64,000 nt of DNA from Sorex araneus (GCF_027595985.1 NC_073305.1:86236626-86300625), one strand, 5' to 3'. Positions 43,264-54,544 are shown, counted from the first letter of the stretch. Made by a program: numbers and translations. The notes: a model not told the origin generated them from the sequence alone.

Positions 43264-43712
43264 CTAAACTGCTCCTTTATTACAGTTGTTCTGAAGAGTT
43301 TCTGGGTGTTTAGTGGCACCATTGGAGGGTTTCGTTTCCTGGGAAATTCCCAAGTTCCCATTTTTCTCTCCCGGCTGTCTCAACTCCTGCACTTGCTTCA
43401 CCTCTTGTCTGAAGTCTGGGCGGAGCGGCAGCCTTTGATCTTGGCCTGCCAGCTGGTATCGGAGCAACTGCTCTTGGGCCTTTTTCCAATCCCCTGATTC
43501 CTGCAGGTGCACTCGCTGCTCAGCGGAGTTTGGAGCATGGGTGTGTGCGTGAGATGGGACGCTGGGAATTCTGGGAGCAGACACGGCAGCCTCTGCCGGG
43601 TTGTGGCCCTCCTCTTGGACTGCACGACGGCTCACCTTCCTCCTGGACACTCCATTCAGTGTCTGGTGCGGGGCCTGGTGAAGCCGGCCCAGCATGACCG
43701 CCATCTTCATGT
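43264..43712 (-). CDS. Candidate terminal exon or gene retrocopy (unrecognised protein)
   Basis: A minus-strand frame with GC- and CpG-richer codons than anything nearby runs without a stop from 43710 to a TAG at 43266-43264. Immediately upstream is TTTTCTCCCACAG, a good 3' splice site. The first ATG codons sit in ATGAAGATGGCGGTC, where the second has a strong Kozak context. The product would be about 150 residues: a basic, polar start (LNGVSRRKVSRR), a His/Pro-rich middle, a charged likely-helical part (DWKKAQEQLLRYQLAGQDQR, FRQEVKQVQELRQ) and a polar end. An AATAAA (43281-43276) lies just before the stop. I do not recognise the family. It could be a last exon of a minus-strand gene, or a retrocopy of a GC-rich cDNA with eroded poly(A); no TSD was found. 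A coding role is unproven. Confidence 0.35.
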
Positions 43713-43777
43713 CTGTGGGAGAAAAGATACACAGATGCCAAGAACACACACACAGACACACACAGACACACGTTAAT
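43713..43777. other. Splice-acceptor-like sequence and CA-rich run
   Basis: On the minus strand, a TGTGTGTC-rich run and TTCTTGGCATCTGTGTATC lead to TTTTCTCCCACAG. Pyrimidine content and AG exclusion in the last 15 bases fit a functional 3' splice site. Confidence 0.4.
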
Positions 43778-43779
43778 GC

Positions 43780-44255
43780 AAAAGAACATATACCTATATT
43801 TATTGCAGCATTATTTACAATCTGGAAACCACGCAAGCAGTCAACAACAGATGACAGGATAAAAAAAATGTGACAACATGGAATACTACTCAGCTACAGG
43901 AAAAGATAGAATTTTGCAGTTTGCTTTCAACTTGGATGGAAGTGGAGGATGCCAATCTGCAGGAAGTGAGTCAGAAAGAAACAAACAAATACTAGATGTT
44001 CTTAGATGGTCTTATTCATATGCGTATACAAAAAAAATGAGATAATCCCAATGGAAGCAGATCCTGAGACATGATCAATAGAACTGAGGACTGAGGATGC
44101 TAATACTGGGGAAAAATATCTGAGAGAAAATGGTGGAGGAGTTTGGTGAAAGTGGAGGAGAGGTTGGTGCAGCAACACTGCAGGTAGAAGAAAATAAATT
44201 CAATATTATTGTAAAACTTGTCACATTAACTTAACAGGCTTTAAAAAAAGAAATA
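43780..44255 (+). mobile_element. Old L1, ORF2 end and 3' UTR
   Basis: TATTTATTGCAGCATTATTTACAATCTGG, CATGGAATACTACTCAGCTACAGG, and GTGAGTCAGAAAGAAACAAAC match the L1 ORF2 C-terminal region; diverged 3' UTR follows to about 44255. Confidence 0.8.
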
Positions 44256-44842
44256 AGCAATACTGTGAAATACAATTACTAAATATTTTCGCTCACATGC
44301 ACAATATAAAGAACTGATTAGCAAAACATACAGAAATGAGTTTTTATTCATGTTGGTGAAGCTCTTAGACTTGATGCAAACAATGGTGGTTCTCAACGTC
44401 AGCAGGGAAGGAGGAAAGATGAGAGGCGTAGTTGGAAGGAGGAAGGATGAGAGGGGTAGTTTTGGTGATGGGTATTAGGGTCTTCAGCATGAAGGACTTA
44501 AACTATTTCTTATAAAGTCCATCCTGTTAAAAACCTATGAAAAATAAATGTAAAAAAGTAAATAAAATTAAAGTAAAAAAGAAAACAAACTAACAAAAAG
44601 TTTATGTGTTTCTTCCTAAAAAGGAGTATGGATAGACTCAGTTCTCAATCAGTTGGTCACATATTCTACACAGCTAGCCTTCCTGGGAAGATAGTGCCAA
44701 ATGACTATGGATTGAGCTATATCAGCTTTCCCATTTCCAAATATCTTCAGAAATAGATATTTTTAGATGTTTTTCTACAAAGAACTACAATTTTATATTC
44801 CTACTCTGTAATGAACATTTGTTACCTAGTAAAAGTTTGTTC
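44256..44842. other. Unique AT-rich sequence
   Basis: Contains two imperfect copies of a GGAGGAAAGATGAGAGG(C/G)GTAGTT(G/T) unit near 44410-44460; nothing else recognised. Confidence 0.4.
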
Positions 44843-45020
44843 CAGGGACAGAGAAGTAGTACAGGGGTTAAGTATATGTCTTGTATATACAAAATCCTGA
44901 TTAGATTTCCAGCAATACATGGTCCACCAAATATTTCTAGGTGCGACCCTGGAGGCCCCCTAAGCACTGTAAGGGTGGTCTGGGAAATCTCTGGCGCTAC
45001 AGAGCTTATACTGGGCTGCA
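44843..45020 (+). repeat. Old SINE-A
   Basis: AGGGACAGAGAAGTAGTACAGGGG head, TAGATTTCCAGCAATACATGGTCC body; 3' part unclear. Confidence 0.6.
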
Positions 45021-45054
45021 CCATTTTGTTCTTGCATTGAATGACCAGCCAGCT

Positions 45055-45185
45055 AGTTGAGAATTGTCAGAAGCACCAGGCTGGAATCAATTAGACTTCA
45101 AGCTTGCCTTCTGCGCCTTGAACTTTTTTATCCTGTTACTTAGTCTCTCTGGACTTTAGCTGGATAATTTTATATTACTCACAGG
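45055..45185 (+). repeat. MIR fragment
   Basis: CCTGTTACTTAGTCTCTCTGGACTTTAG is the MIR core-side motif; the upstream part fits loosely. Confidence 0.5.
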
Positions 45186-45589
45186 TACAGGTACAACTTT
45201 AACAATTTACTAAAATGCATTGCATTTTGGTGTTAACATTTCACTTTTATTTTTACTTTTCTGTTCCACAGAAATAATCTTCAGCATTAGAAATGACCAA
45301 TGACCAGCTATGATCTGGGCATTTTTGTTCTGGTCATTTTGATCATGCATGATATTTTCTAATTCTTTGAAGGATTCATTATCATAAGACTCTCTAGTTT
45401 TTAAAAAGTGATCATGCCACATCTGCATGATTTATCATATAACTTCAGCAGTATGCGAAAATGAACTTGTACTGTCCAGAGATTTACCGATACAATTAAA
45501 TCAAGACTGTTGAAACCATTATTTTTTTTCCTGATAAATATGTAAAAAATGATTCTGAGAAGTTTTACCAAACAGAATCTAAGGGCAGA

Positions 45590-45770
45590 GGCATGGAATC
45601 AAACAGTTGTGGGTAGATTTCCTGCTAAGTCCCTTACATTTGCCTCATAGGTTTATTTGAAAACTAAGTATTATGAATCATACAAAGCACCGTCCAGGGT
45701 ATGTGATATGGTAGCCTTTTGTAGATAAAAACTGTCAACAGTGAAATAAATGATGCTCAGGAACTGTTGT
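45590..45770 (+). repeat. MIR fragment
   Basis: GCCTCATAGGTTTATTTGAAAACTAAG, CATACAAAGCACCGTCCAGGGTATGTGATATGGTAG follow the 3' half of MIR. Confidence 0.55.
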
Positions 45771-45779
45771 TAAAGTTTT

Positions 45780-45885
45780 ACATCCTTCACTCATCTAATT
45801 CTCATAGCTATACCTTGAAACTAATCTTATCATTATACTCATTTCATAGAATAGGGAAACAAGGACACAAAAAGGTTATGTTTCT
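45780..45885 (-). repeat. MIR fragment
   Basis: CATCTAATTCTCATAGCTATACC..ATCATTATACTCATTTCATAGAATAGGGAAACAAGG is MIR in reverse complement. Confidence 0.65.
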
Positions 45886-46064
45886 GGGGCTGGAAAGATA
45901 GTACAGTGGATACGGCAATTGTCTTGTATGTGGCTGACCCAGGTTTGATCCCCGACATTCCATATGGTTCCCCAGTCACTGCCAGGAGAAATTCCTGAGA
46001 ACAGAGCTAGGAGTAATCCCTGAGTATCACTGGGTGAGGTCCCCAACCACCCTCCAAAAACCTG
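45886..46064 (+). repeat. SINE-A
   Basis: GGGGCTGGAAAGATAGTACAGTGG head, GGTTTGATCCCC box B, CCATATGGTTCCCC, GGAGTAATCCCTGAGTATCACTGGG. Little diverged. Confidence 0.9.
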
Positions 46065-46439
46065 TTTCTTGTTCTTGTTTATAAAACTTTTTTTTAAGTG
46101 TAGCTATGAGATTCAACCTGAACTCACCTGACTCTGACTCTACCTACCCTACACCTAACACAATGATTAAATGATTCTACAACTGCTACTTTTCATTATG
46201 TCTACAGAACAAAATATACTCTAAGTAAGCAGTTTTGAAGCCCTATCTGTGTCTAACACAGATAGATATTGCACTGTGCAAATTTACACTTAAAAAAAAA
46301 AGAAATAGCAATAAGAAACACCCAAGGTGTCGAGCTTTTCATAATTTTCTTCTCACCTCTACCAAACCTGGCTACATTTTGTATGAATTTTCTATTTTTA
46401 TTAACTGTCTTAAATGCCAGATTTAGTTGGATTTTTTTT

Positions 46440-46602
46440 CTTTTTGGGTCACACCCAGCAATGCAAAGGGGTTACTCCTGGCTGTTCACTCAGGAACTAC
46501 TCCTGGTGGTACTCTGGGTACCATATGGGATGCTGGGAATCGAACTCAAATTGGCTGCATGCAAGGCAAATGCCCTACCTGCTGTGCTATCACTCCAGCC
46601 CC
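46440..46602 (-). repeat. SINE-A with 12-bp TSD
   Basis: TGGATTTTTTTT flanks at 46428-46439 and 46603-46614. Complete minus-strand copy ending CACTCCAGCCCC. Confidence 0.94.
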
Positions 46603-46819
46603 TGGATTTTTTTTAATTGTCAAAGGTCTTGGTTGGTCCAAGTTGGAAACACTGCCCTCTAATTCAGTGTCTCCAAAGAAGTAGTCCAATTTCCCCCCAA
46701 TTGTTCTCAAATTGTACTCTTCTCTCATTAGCCTTTTCCTGCTATCTATTTTCAGATGCTCAAACTGATTTCAGAAGGACTCATTCTGAGCCTCCAGAGA
46801 TCTACTTCCATGTAGGATT

Positions 46820-47660
46820 CCTACTTCACTCATCCACTCAGTATTTACTAAACATATGCAGGTGGAAGGGCTGGGAAACAGCAGTGAACAAGAAGCTTCC
46901 TAACACCATGAACCTTATGCTCTAATGATGGAGACAGATACTCAGTGAAAGCATGCAGAATTTACTTGCCCCTGTATATTGACTCTGGAATAACAAAGTT
47001 CCTGAGGACATGTCTCTTGCCCTCCAGGGGCTTCAGGAAACAGACCTTTAAATTGATTAAGGTTAGAACCTTATAATTGTGTAATTATCTAAGAGCCACA
47101 TGCCAGGGATATCAGAAGTAGTGTTTAGTCCAACCTGAATATTTAGGAAATGTTCATCACGGGATGAACTTTCAGTTTTGAAGGACAAAATGGTGGGTAG
47201 GAATTTCTATATAGGACATAGCATATATTAAGGCAAGGTGACATAAAAGCACTGTGTATAGTGGGGACCCTGAAAACAGTTGCAGCAGATAGAGACACTT
47301 TGAAGTGTGGGATATATGGTAAGTGGGAGCTTGTAAAAAAGGATGCAATAATATTGGATTGAGATCCAAAATACAAATACTTGAAAAATCCTACCAAGCA
47401 GTTTGTAATTTATCTCCTAAAGGATGGGGAGTCATTAAAAGTTTGGAAGCAAGGCAGTGACTTAAGTGACTTGTCATTTTCATCTTGGGAAGAATAGCCT
47501 TTCTGACGGGCAGAAAATGAGGGAGTTAGGGAGGTCAGTTAGAAGGCTATTGCCATAGTCTAAGAGAGACATAAAAAAGAGCAGTAGCTAGGGTCGAACA
47601 TATTTAAGAGCTGAACAGAAGTATTCTAAAGACAAGCAGAACAAGGGTTCAGAGGAGAAG
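46820..47660 (+). repeat. Ancient mammalian interspersed repeat (family not named)
   Basis: CATCCACTCAGTATTTACTAAACATATGC, GGGAAACAGCAGTGAACAAG..AAGCTTCC, then CTAATGATGGAGACAGATAC, GGGGAGTCATTAAAAG..AGCAAGGCAGTGACTTAAG, and GAGGTCAGTTAGAAGGCTATTGCCATAGTC follow in order a long repeat shared by placental mammals. Heavily mutated. Confidence 0.6.
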
Positions 47661-48195
47661 CAGGTTAATATTTATTTGGGATGTGTGTATGGGCCATGAA
47701 CTTTAGCACTAAGCCCACAGATGATGAAAGACATGATACAAGAGGTCTTGTACTCTAGGGAAAGGAAAAGAACATTTTTTTAGCACAACAGAAAAAAAAA
47801 AGCGACACTTTTTCAGATGCCCACAAAGATAAACAAATGGAAAATTAAAATGCTCCTTTTAAAGCTCTATTTCCAGTGACTTAAGAATTTCAGGATAGTG
47901 GAGGATAAAAATAAATTTATGCTGTGAATATTATAAATAGGTGTGAGAATCTGAAGGTATTTTATGTTTTCTATACATTAATTATGGCTTTCTTAAAAAA
48001 TTGACTTGATTTTGCCCTTATATCTTTCGTGGCAAATCTCTCACTGCTAATGTATAGAGATTTTGTTTCTACATTCTATTCTCAAATGATTAAAAATCTC
48101 CATAATTACCACCTTTCCCTTTGTCAAGAAGTGTTTTACATTATTCACTATTATTAAATAATTGTAAAAATTTAAAATAATTTGGAAATGCAAAA
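47661..48195. other. Unique sequence
   Basis: Nothing recognised. Confidence 0.35.
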
Positions 48196-48385
48196 ATCAA
48201 GGCCAGATATATGGCTTAAGGTCTAGGGTTCATGCCTTGCAATTATGAGGAATTGAGTGTGATCCCTGGTGTCGTAATGCCCACACCCATCCTCAGCATT
48301 GTCAAGACAGCTCTTATGACACCTGAGCATAAGCAACAGAGGGCTTAAAAGGATGGGGGTGGCCATAGTGCCCCAAGTTCTAATA
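48196..48385 (+). repeat. Old SINE-A
   Basis: AAGGCCAGATATATGGCTTAAGG, GTTCATGCCTTGCAATTATG, GAGTGTGATCCCTGGTG, CACCTGAGCATAAGCAAC loosely follow the SINE-A order. Confidence 0.5.
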
Positions 48386-48659
48386 GATATGGCCTCCAAT
48401 AGGACAGCTAAATATTTTATTCAATTTCATATTATAACCAATTTGACATATAGATTAATGTTAGATAGAATATAGAATTTTATACATAAAATATATATTC
48501 TTAATATATAATCTTGAATATATATTAAATAGATAATTTTCACAAAACATCCTTCTGGGAATTTATTTAGCTTCTGGAACTTATATCTTTTTAAAGAGTG
48601 GTAAACGTCCCCCACCCCTACTCAACTGACAACTATGGTTTAAATATTCCACTTGTCCA

Positions 48660-49776
48660 CTACCAAGAATCACAGTATAGCTCCACCCCCCCCACATCCT
48701 CAGCCCCCCACCCCACCTGTGTAACTGATAAATTTCACTTTACTTTCTCTTTACTTTGATTACATTCAATACTTCAACACAAAACTCACTATTATTGTTT
48801 GGAGTTTCTCCCCCTTAAAGTCAGACCTGCTGCAAAGGAAGCATTTGATAATTTGTTTCCCATTGCTGAGAATGAAGCTATATGAGGTTGAGTGGCCACA
48901 CTAGTGGCCGCACGGTTTTGGAATTCTGTATTTTAGTATTTTAGTAACTAAGTCCAGAGAAATATCTGCCAGAAATTGCATCATTGCAAACTTGTACTTC
49001 TCAGCTATATTATATTCCAAATATGAGTGCAATCTTTCTATGTCTGTCTCATTCTTTCTGACTCATTTCACTCACTTTCTGACTCATTTCCAACATGGAA
49101 ACATACTTTCCATGTTGATCCACTTATATGCAAATTTCGTAACTTCATGTTTTCTGACAGCTACATAGTATTCCACTGTGTAGATGTACCAGAGGAGTTT
49201 CTTGAGCCAGTCATCTGTTTTTGGGCACTCTGGTTTTTTCCATATTGTGTCTATTGTAAACAGTGTTGCAATGAACATAGAAATGCAAATGTCATTTCTA
49301 TTATACCTTTTTGCCTCTCCAGGATATATTCCCAAGAGTGGTATTGCTTGGTCAAATGGAAGCTCAATTTCTAATTTTTTGAGAATCGTCCATATTGTTT
49401 TCCAAAAGGGCTGAACCAGTTGGCATTCCCACCAGCAGTGAAGGAGAGTCCCTTTCTCCCCACATCCACGCCAACACCGGTTGCTTTTGTTTTTTGGGAT
49501 GTAAGCCAGTCTCTGTGGTGTGAGATGATATCTCATTGTTGTTTTGATCTGCATCTCCCTGATAATTAGTGATGTTGAACGTTTTCTCATGTGCCTCTCA
49601 GCCATTCGGATTTCTTCTTTGGGGAATTGGAATATGTGCACTGGTGAAGGGATGGGTGTTTGAGCATTGTATAACTGAGACTTAAACCTGAAGCCTTTGT
49701 AACTTTTCACATGGTGATTCAATAAAAGAAAAAAATATATAACCAAGTACAATTATAAATAAATAAATAAATAAGC
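48660..49776 (-). mobile_element. L1 insertion with inverted 5' part (twin-priming structure)
   Basis: ATTC(C/A)ACTTGTC(C/A)A at 48646-48659 and 49777-49790 bounds it. From 49620 down to 48660 it is minus-strand L1: ORF2 C-terminus, then 3' UTR of the 23.7 kb type, ending at CTTGGTAGT. From about 49624 to 49740 the remaining 3' UTR (GGAATATGTGCACTGG, GGGATGGGTGTTTGAGC, GATTCAATAAAAG) is on the plus strand with an (AAAT)n tail. The two parts meet end to end in the parental UTR. Parts of ORF2 are still readable, with a [18 protein letters not shown] cysteine-histidine motif. Confidence 0.93.
49084..49620 (-). pseudogene. L1 ORF2 C-terminal domain remnant
   Basis: The minus-strand frame contains [18 protein letters not shown], the CCHC-like [48 protein letters not shown] and [20 protein letters not shown], the L1 ORF2 C-terminal region (about 170 of roughly 1,275 residues). 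There is no endonuclease or reverse-transcriptase domain. It is part of the twin-primed L1, so it is a dead fragment. Confidence 0.93.
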
Positions 49777-49790
49777 ATTCAACTTGTCAA

Positions 49791-50082
49791 CAGATCTGGT
49801 GAGACACATTTATAGCAAATATATTCATGCCTTTCTTTAAAGTTCATGACAACATGAAAAGAAAAAATACCCTATGCATGAATTTGTTTCACATTTTCTT
49901 TTTGAAAACTCTCTCTCCTTTCATTCATCTTCCCAAATAACTGACTTTTCAGGAACTATCCTCAGTATTTCTTGTTTTTTATTTTTTAAAAATACATTAA
50001 AATTGTGAGAGGCATTGACTTCTTTTTATAAATATAAGGCATTACTATCTGAGCTTTAATATAATTCCATAAATTATGGATA
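49791..50082. other. Unique AT-rich sequence
   Basis: Nothing recognised. Confidence 0.35.
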
Positions 50083-50336
50083 TAGACTGGAGTGATAGCA
50101 CAGCACGTAGGGCATTTACCTTGCATGCGGCCAACCTAAGTTTGATTCCTCCGCCCCTCTCAGAGAGCCTGGCAAGCTAACGAGAGTATCTCACCTGCAC
50201 GGCAGAGCCTGGCAAGCTACCCGTGGCGTATCTGGTATGCCAAAAACAGTAACAACAAGTCTCACAATGGAGACGTTACTGGTGTCTGCTTGAGCAAAAT
50301 GATGAGAAATGGGATGACAGTGATACAGTGATAATA
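50083..50336 (+). repeat. SINE-B, near consensus
   Basis: GACTGGAGTGATAGCACAGCACGTAGGGC head; GGCAAGCTAACGAG and GGCAAGCTACCCGTGGCG; tail GGGATGACAGTGATACAGTGAT. Confidence 0.93.
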
Positions 50337-50454
50337 TTGCATACATTTTAGGTATGTAGACTCATGCTTTAATACTAGATATATTACATTATTATAACTT
50401 ACCTTAAGGTATTATTTTTATATAAATTATACCAATTTCTTGTATGTAGATAGA

Positions 50455-50630
50455 CATTCTTAAAACACCCTCTGAGCTAAGTGTTGTTAAAATCTCATTG
50501 CTAAAAGGGAGAACATTGAGCTGCACAGGTTTTGAGTAACTTCTTAAGACCACATACAAGATAGTGGCAACTTTTACTAATATACATAATTCAAGCTGCA
50601 GAGCCTGTGCTCTCTCACATAACTTTGGGT
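50455..50630 (-). repeat. MIR
   Basis: ACACCCTCTGAGCTAAGTGTTG, AACATTGAGCTGCACAGG, AGTAACTTCTTAAGACCAC and GCAGAGCCTGTGCTC follow MIR in reverse complement to its 5' end. Confidence 0.65.
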
Positions 50631-50649
50631 CATGTTAAGTGCTGGGGGG

Positions 50650-50999
50650 AGAATTCAGTTGTGATAGAGAAGAGACCACTAAGTGAATGATAGTTGGAGT
50701 GATCGCTCGGGATGGGAGATGTGTGCTGAAAGTAGACAAAAGACCAAATATGATGACTTCTCAGTATCTGTGTCACAAACCATAAAAAATAGAGAGACAG
50801 TAGGAAGGAAAGTACCTGCCATAGAGGCAAAGTGTGGGGTGGGATGTGGTGGGGTGGTGGGAGGAATACTGGGGACATTGGGGGTATTGGTGGTAGAGAA
50901 TGTGCACTGGTGGAGGGATGGGTGTTTGATCATTGTATGACTGAAACTCAATCATAAAAGCTTTTTAACTGTACCTCAAGGCGATTTAATTAAAAAAAA
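50650..50999 (+). mobile_element. L1 3'-UTR copy
   Basis: ACCACTAAGTGAATGATAGTTGG, GACCAAATATGATGACTTCTCAG, CTGCCATAGAGGCAAAG, GTGCACTGGTGGAGGGATGGG and a GGCGATTTAATTAAAAAAAA end. The GA site is short here. Confidence 0.9.
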
Positions 51000-51013
51000 C
51001 AGTGAAGAAGAAT

Positions 51014-51134
51014 GATGTTTGGGGTCACAGAGTATAGCAGGTAGGTTGTTTCCCTTCCATACAATTCACCTGGGTCCACCAAGGCCTCCCAGAAATGATC
51101 CTTGAGCACATAGTCATAAGTTTGGCCTAGTGAC
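51014..51134 (+). repeat. Diverged SINE-A
   Basis: GGGGTCACAGAGTATAGCAGGTAGG head, CACCTGGGTCCACC, GATCCTTGAGCACATAGTCATAAG body. The purine tract on its right occupies the tail position. Confidence 0.65.
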
Positions 51135-51139
51135 AGTCA

Positions 51140-51372
51140 GATGTGGTGGATGAGGAGGATAAAAAAGGAGAAGTAAGAGAAATAGGAAGAAAAGGAGTAT
51201 GAAGACAAAAAAATAAGATAGAAGAAAAGGAGGAGGGAAGGAGAAAAGGTGGAAGGACGAGGGTGAAAAGGATTAAAAGGGGAGGGGAAGGAGGGGACAT
51301 GGAGGAGGAGAAAAGTAAGGACGAGGTGGACAAGGTAAAGAAGAATGAGAAAGAAGAATAAGAAGAATGTAG
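51140..51372. repeat. Purine-rich (A/G) tract
   Basis: About 230 bases, over 85% purine: GGA, GAA and AAG units in imperfect array. Begins just after a SINE-A body. Minus-strand Ser/Phe-rich frames across it are artefacts. Confidence 0.88.
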
Positions 51373-52934
51373 TTTGAATAGATAGAAATAACAAGTGTAG
51401 ATGTCACTTTTCATGTGTCTTACATTGAAAGAAAGGTTGCTAACTATCCTAAGCTCAGGGCAGGTAGGTGGCAATACTATCATCTACATTGCACATCCCT
51501 CATTTGCACACTTGTCACTATACAATTCATTAATATGATGCCAATGCTAATTTTTCAGCATTGCATTACATTTATAATTTTGCTTGTTGTGAGTTGTTTT
51601 GGTGATAGGAGATAGTGTTCAGGTCAATATCACACAACATGAGAAAGCATAAGTTTGGGTAAGGAATACCAATTTCATACCTAATTTCAATAGCAAATGA
51701 CAAGTTATAGTAGAAAGAGACAAAATGAGGTAAATATATATAATTCATTTTTGACTTGGAGCATGAAAGTGAAGCAAACCATTTCACTTGTATTTCAGCC
51801 ATGATTCAGCAGCAAATATTTATCTAATTCTTGTTGTTCATGTTTTTCTCTCCTTTTCCAAGACCTTTTTACCTAGTTTCTCTGTGGCAGTCATTATATC
51901 TATGACAATTGTATTGCTTAGAGCTAAAAGAACTTTCATGGTATACTGCTTTCCCAATGGGCATTTTAAAATCTTTCTAGAGCTATTCTCTGTCAACTCA
52001 AACCACATGATTATAGGCCTCAAAACTTACACTGGACTTTCCCATTTGACTTATGCAACTACTTCTATTATTGGTCACCTCTCCTTGTGTGACAATCCCA
52101 GTTGCCTCTTAGGAATTTGAATTCTTCTGGGATTGGAAGGAGCACTTTTAATTTTATGCCTTAAACCTTTCTTTTTATTATGGTTGGCCATGTGCCAGAT
52201 TTGAGGTTCATATGATTTCCATAATTATCACACCAAGAGGACAGGGCATATTTTGTTAGGCTCAGCAAATAACCAAACAACAAGAACAAGAAGCTGTCAA
52301 TTAGAAACAAATTTTTAAAATAAAAAACTTTGAGTTTACATCCTGTGATAAAACCAATACCACTTCCTATGAGAGGAAGCAAATGCGGCACATCACCTAT
52401 TTCCAATCCGTTGAAGACATTGTTATCCTATTTTTGAGAGATTGTCACTTCAAATCTGTTCCCCCTTGTTCTTCAGGTTTGCATCTCTTCATGAAAGGCT
52501 AACACACTGTAGCTTTCCTTCGCAGGCACCAAAACATTTAAAAAAAATCTCCTATGAATTATTTACATGGAAGCTCCAATCAGCAACATACCTGACAGAC
52601 TCCCAGTCAAAATGAAAGCACACTGTGTAAAGGTGCCCAGGGAGGAGGCCGCCTCCCACTGTGAGGTTATAGACAGAACTAAGTCAGCACACATTATATG
52701 TCAGCGCAGACATCAGAAGGAATCAGAGTCTTTGATCTAGGACCTCCACAGGAAGCTTAGATCTCAGACAAATTAGATAAAAAATGAATTTATAGCAGAT
52801 ACGTATCCTAAGGCATTCCATGGAATGTTTGGGTTGTAGGGGAGGAAGAACAGTATCAAAGCTTTATCAATCGCATGCTGCTCCCCCCACACACCTTGTT
52901 GGTATGTCCCCATTAAAATGGAAAGGTGGCAGAG
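51373..52934. other. Unique sequence
   Basis: No repeat recognised over 1.5 kb. A 110-codon plus-strand frame (51788-52120) is unremarkable, hydrophobic and lacks splice or initiation context, so I do not call it. Confidence 0.4.
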
Positions 52935-53156
52935 GAAGGGGACCGAGAGATAAGCACAGGGGTGAGAACACACGCCTTGCAGGTGCCAGATTCAGTTAAC
53001 CCCCTAGCACCATGTGATCCCCATAGCAATTTTGGGTGCACCCCTAATTGCACAAACAAACATGTTTGACCCTCCCGTTGAACTGGGGGGTCTAGTATCA
53101 CTGGAATGAATCTCTCGGTCCCTGAGCACCACATGGGACCCTCCACTAAGAAATAA
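52935..53156 (+). repeat. Old SINE-A with internal insertion
   Basis: GGGGACCGAGAGATAAGCACAGG head and CCCCTAGCACCATGTGATCCCC body; a later CTCGGTCCCTGAGCACCACATGGG block suggests a second, partial copy. Confidence 0.6.
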
Positions 53157-53159
53157 AAA

Positions 53160-53675
53160 CATCAGCTTTCAAACTGCCCCTCCAAGCCTCCTAGAGTTCC
53201 ACTGGTAATTTGATCCATTTTTAGAGAGAAGAGATAAAATATGTAAAAGAGTTATATCCCTTCCAGATGAAAAGGAGGACTTGGTGGTTTAGGGTTCAGA
53301 TTGAGTCCCAGTCAGTGATAACAGTGTTTAGCTATCCACACCATCTTTTCACTTCCAAAAACCTTCTTAGAATGTCAATATATGCTGTGCCTGTGACCTT
53401 TCTGATTGATGGGTTCTTCACTACATGAGCTCTTGCAATTGGCAACAATAACAATGAATCTGTCTTCCCTTATTACCCTAAGGTTGCTGTTCCTATTGTC
53501 CCAGGCATCTCCATGCATCTTTCTCAGTGTTAGACTAGTTGGATTTGTGACAGAAGGGCCAATATAATCTCCTGGACCTTCAAACCTAAAAAAGGTTCCA
53601 AAGCAGAAAGAATGTACTCCATTTTGCTTTCTTATTTGTCAATAAGGGTAATAGTCTTCCCTACATGCTAAAAAT
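53160..53675. other. Unique sequence
   Basis: Nothing recognised. Confidence 0.35.
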
Positions 53676-53685
53676 GGAATATGTG

Positions 53686-53859
53686 GGGCTGGAGTGATAG
53701 CACAGAGGGCAGAATATTTGCCTTGCACACGGCCGACCCAGGTTTGATTCCCAGCATCCCATATGGTCCCCTGAGCATCACCGGGAGTAATTTCTGAGTG
53801 CATGAGCCAGGAGTAACCCCTGCGCATCGCTGGGTATGACCCAAAAAGGAAAAAAAAAA
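53686..53859 (+). repeat. SINE-A with 10-bp TSD
   Basis: GGAATATGTG duplicated exactly at 53676-53685 and 53860-53869. Near-consensus copy with A-tail. Confidence 0.96.
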
Positions 53860-53869
53860 GGAATATGTG

Positions 53870-54540
53870 ATAACTAGCGTGTTCTTCTTAGATTAGGTAA
53901 ATATTATCATTTCGTTCTAATGAGCATGATCAGCTAGAAGGTATGACAATTATAAAAAGATATAGAAGAGAAAAGTGTCTTTAATTCCACATTATAATAT
54001 AACTGATCTCATTTTACTGCTTTTGTTCTACTCTAGCAATAGCCATATTTTAGTAAACAATATAGCACATAAATCCATCTGGAGTTTAACTTAGGTGTAA
54101 TATTTAAGTGTAATTGTTTATTATTGGCATATCAGACAATTTACTAGGCTCATATATAGACTAAAACTTCTATCTTCATTTTCTTTCATTTTTTCTTTAA
54201 TATAGGTTTCATTTCAATATATAATTCTTTTCTATATATAATTACGATTAGTCTTACTAAGGTTATGATATATTCTGAAACATGTCTGTAAAACAGAAAC
54301 ATTCACATTCAACCCACTCCTATTGCTATAAAATCAATGTATCATTTTAAAATGACTTGTGATTGAGTTATATTTTATAAAGAATTTTAGGTCACTTATG
54401 CTGTCCTTCTCTGTATAAAGTGATTTGAATAGCAGTTAACCAAAGTTAGTTTAGGAATAAATGAGGTTTTGCTATAATAGTCTAATTAAAAATGGGTTAT
54501 ATTCCTTTTGTGAAGGCTTCTCTTTATTATCTTTTGCTTT
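53870..54540. other. Unique AT-rich sequence
   Basis: Nothing recognised. Confidence 0.4.
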
Positions 54541-54544
54541 ATTT

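Noticed and set aside
43520-43789. Alternative minus-strand frame with Gly/Pro-rich product over the 43.5 kb segment
   Set aside because: Shorter than the main frame, crosses the putative splice acceptor and has a less plausible composition.
49084-49752. 222-codon minus-strand frame as a host gene
   Set aside because: The readable part is L1 ORF2 C-terminus; the first ~45 codons come from the inverted 3' tail, so the frame is a by-product of twin priming.
51788-52120. 110-codon plus-strand frame
   Set aside because: AT-rich, hydrophobic, no repeats or motifs, no splice or Kozak context; expected by chance in 64 kb.
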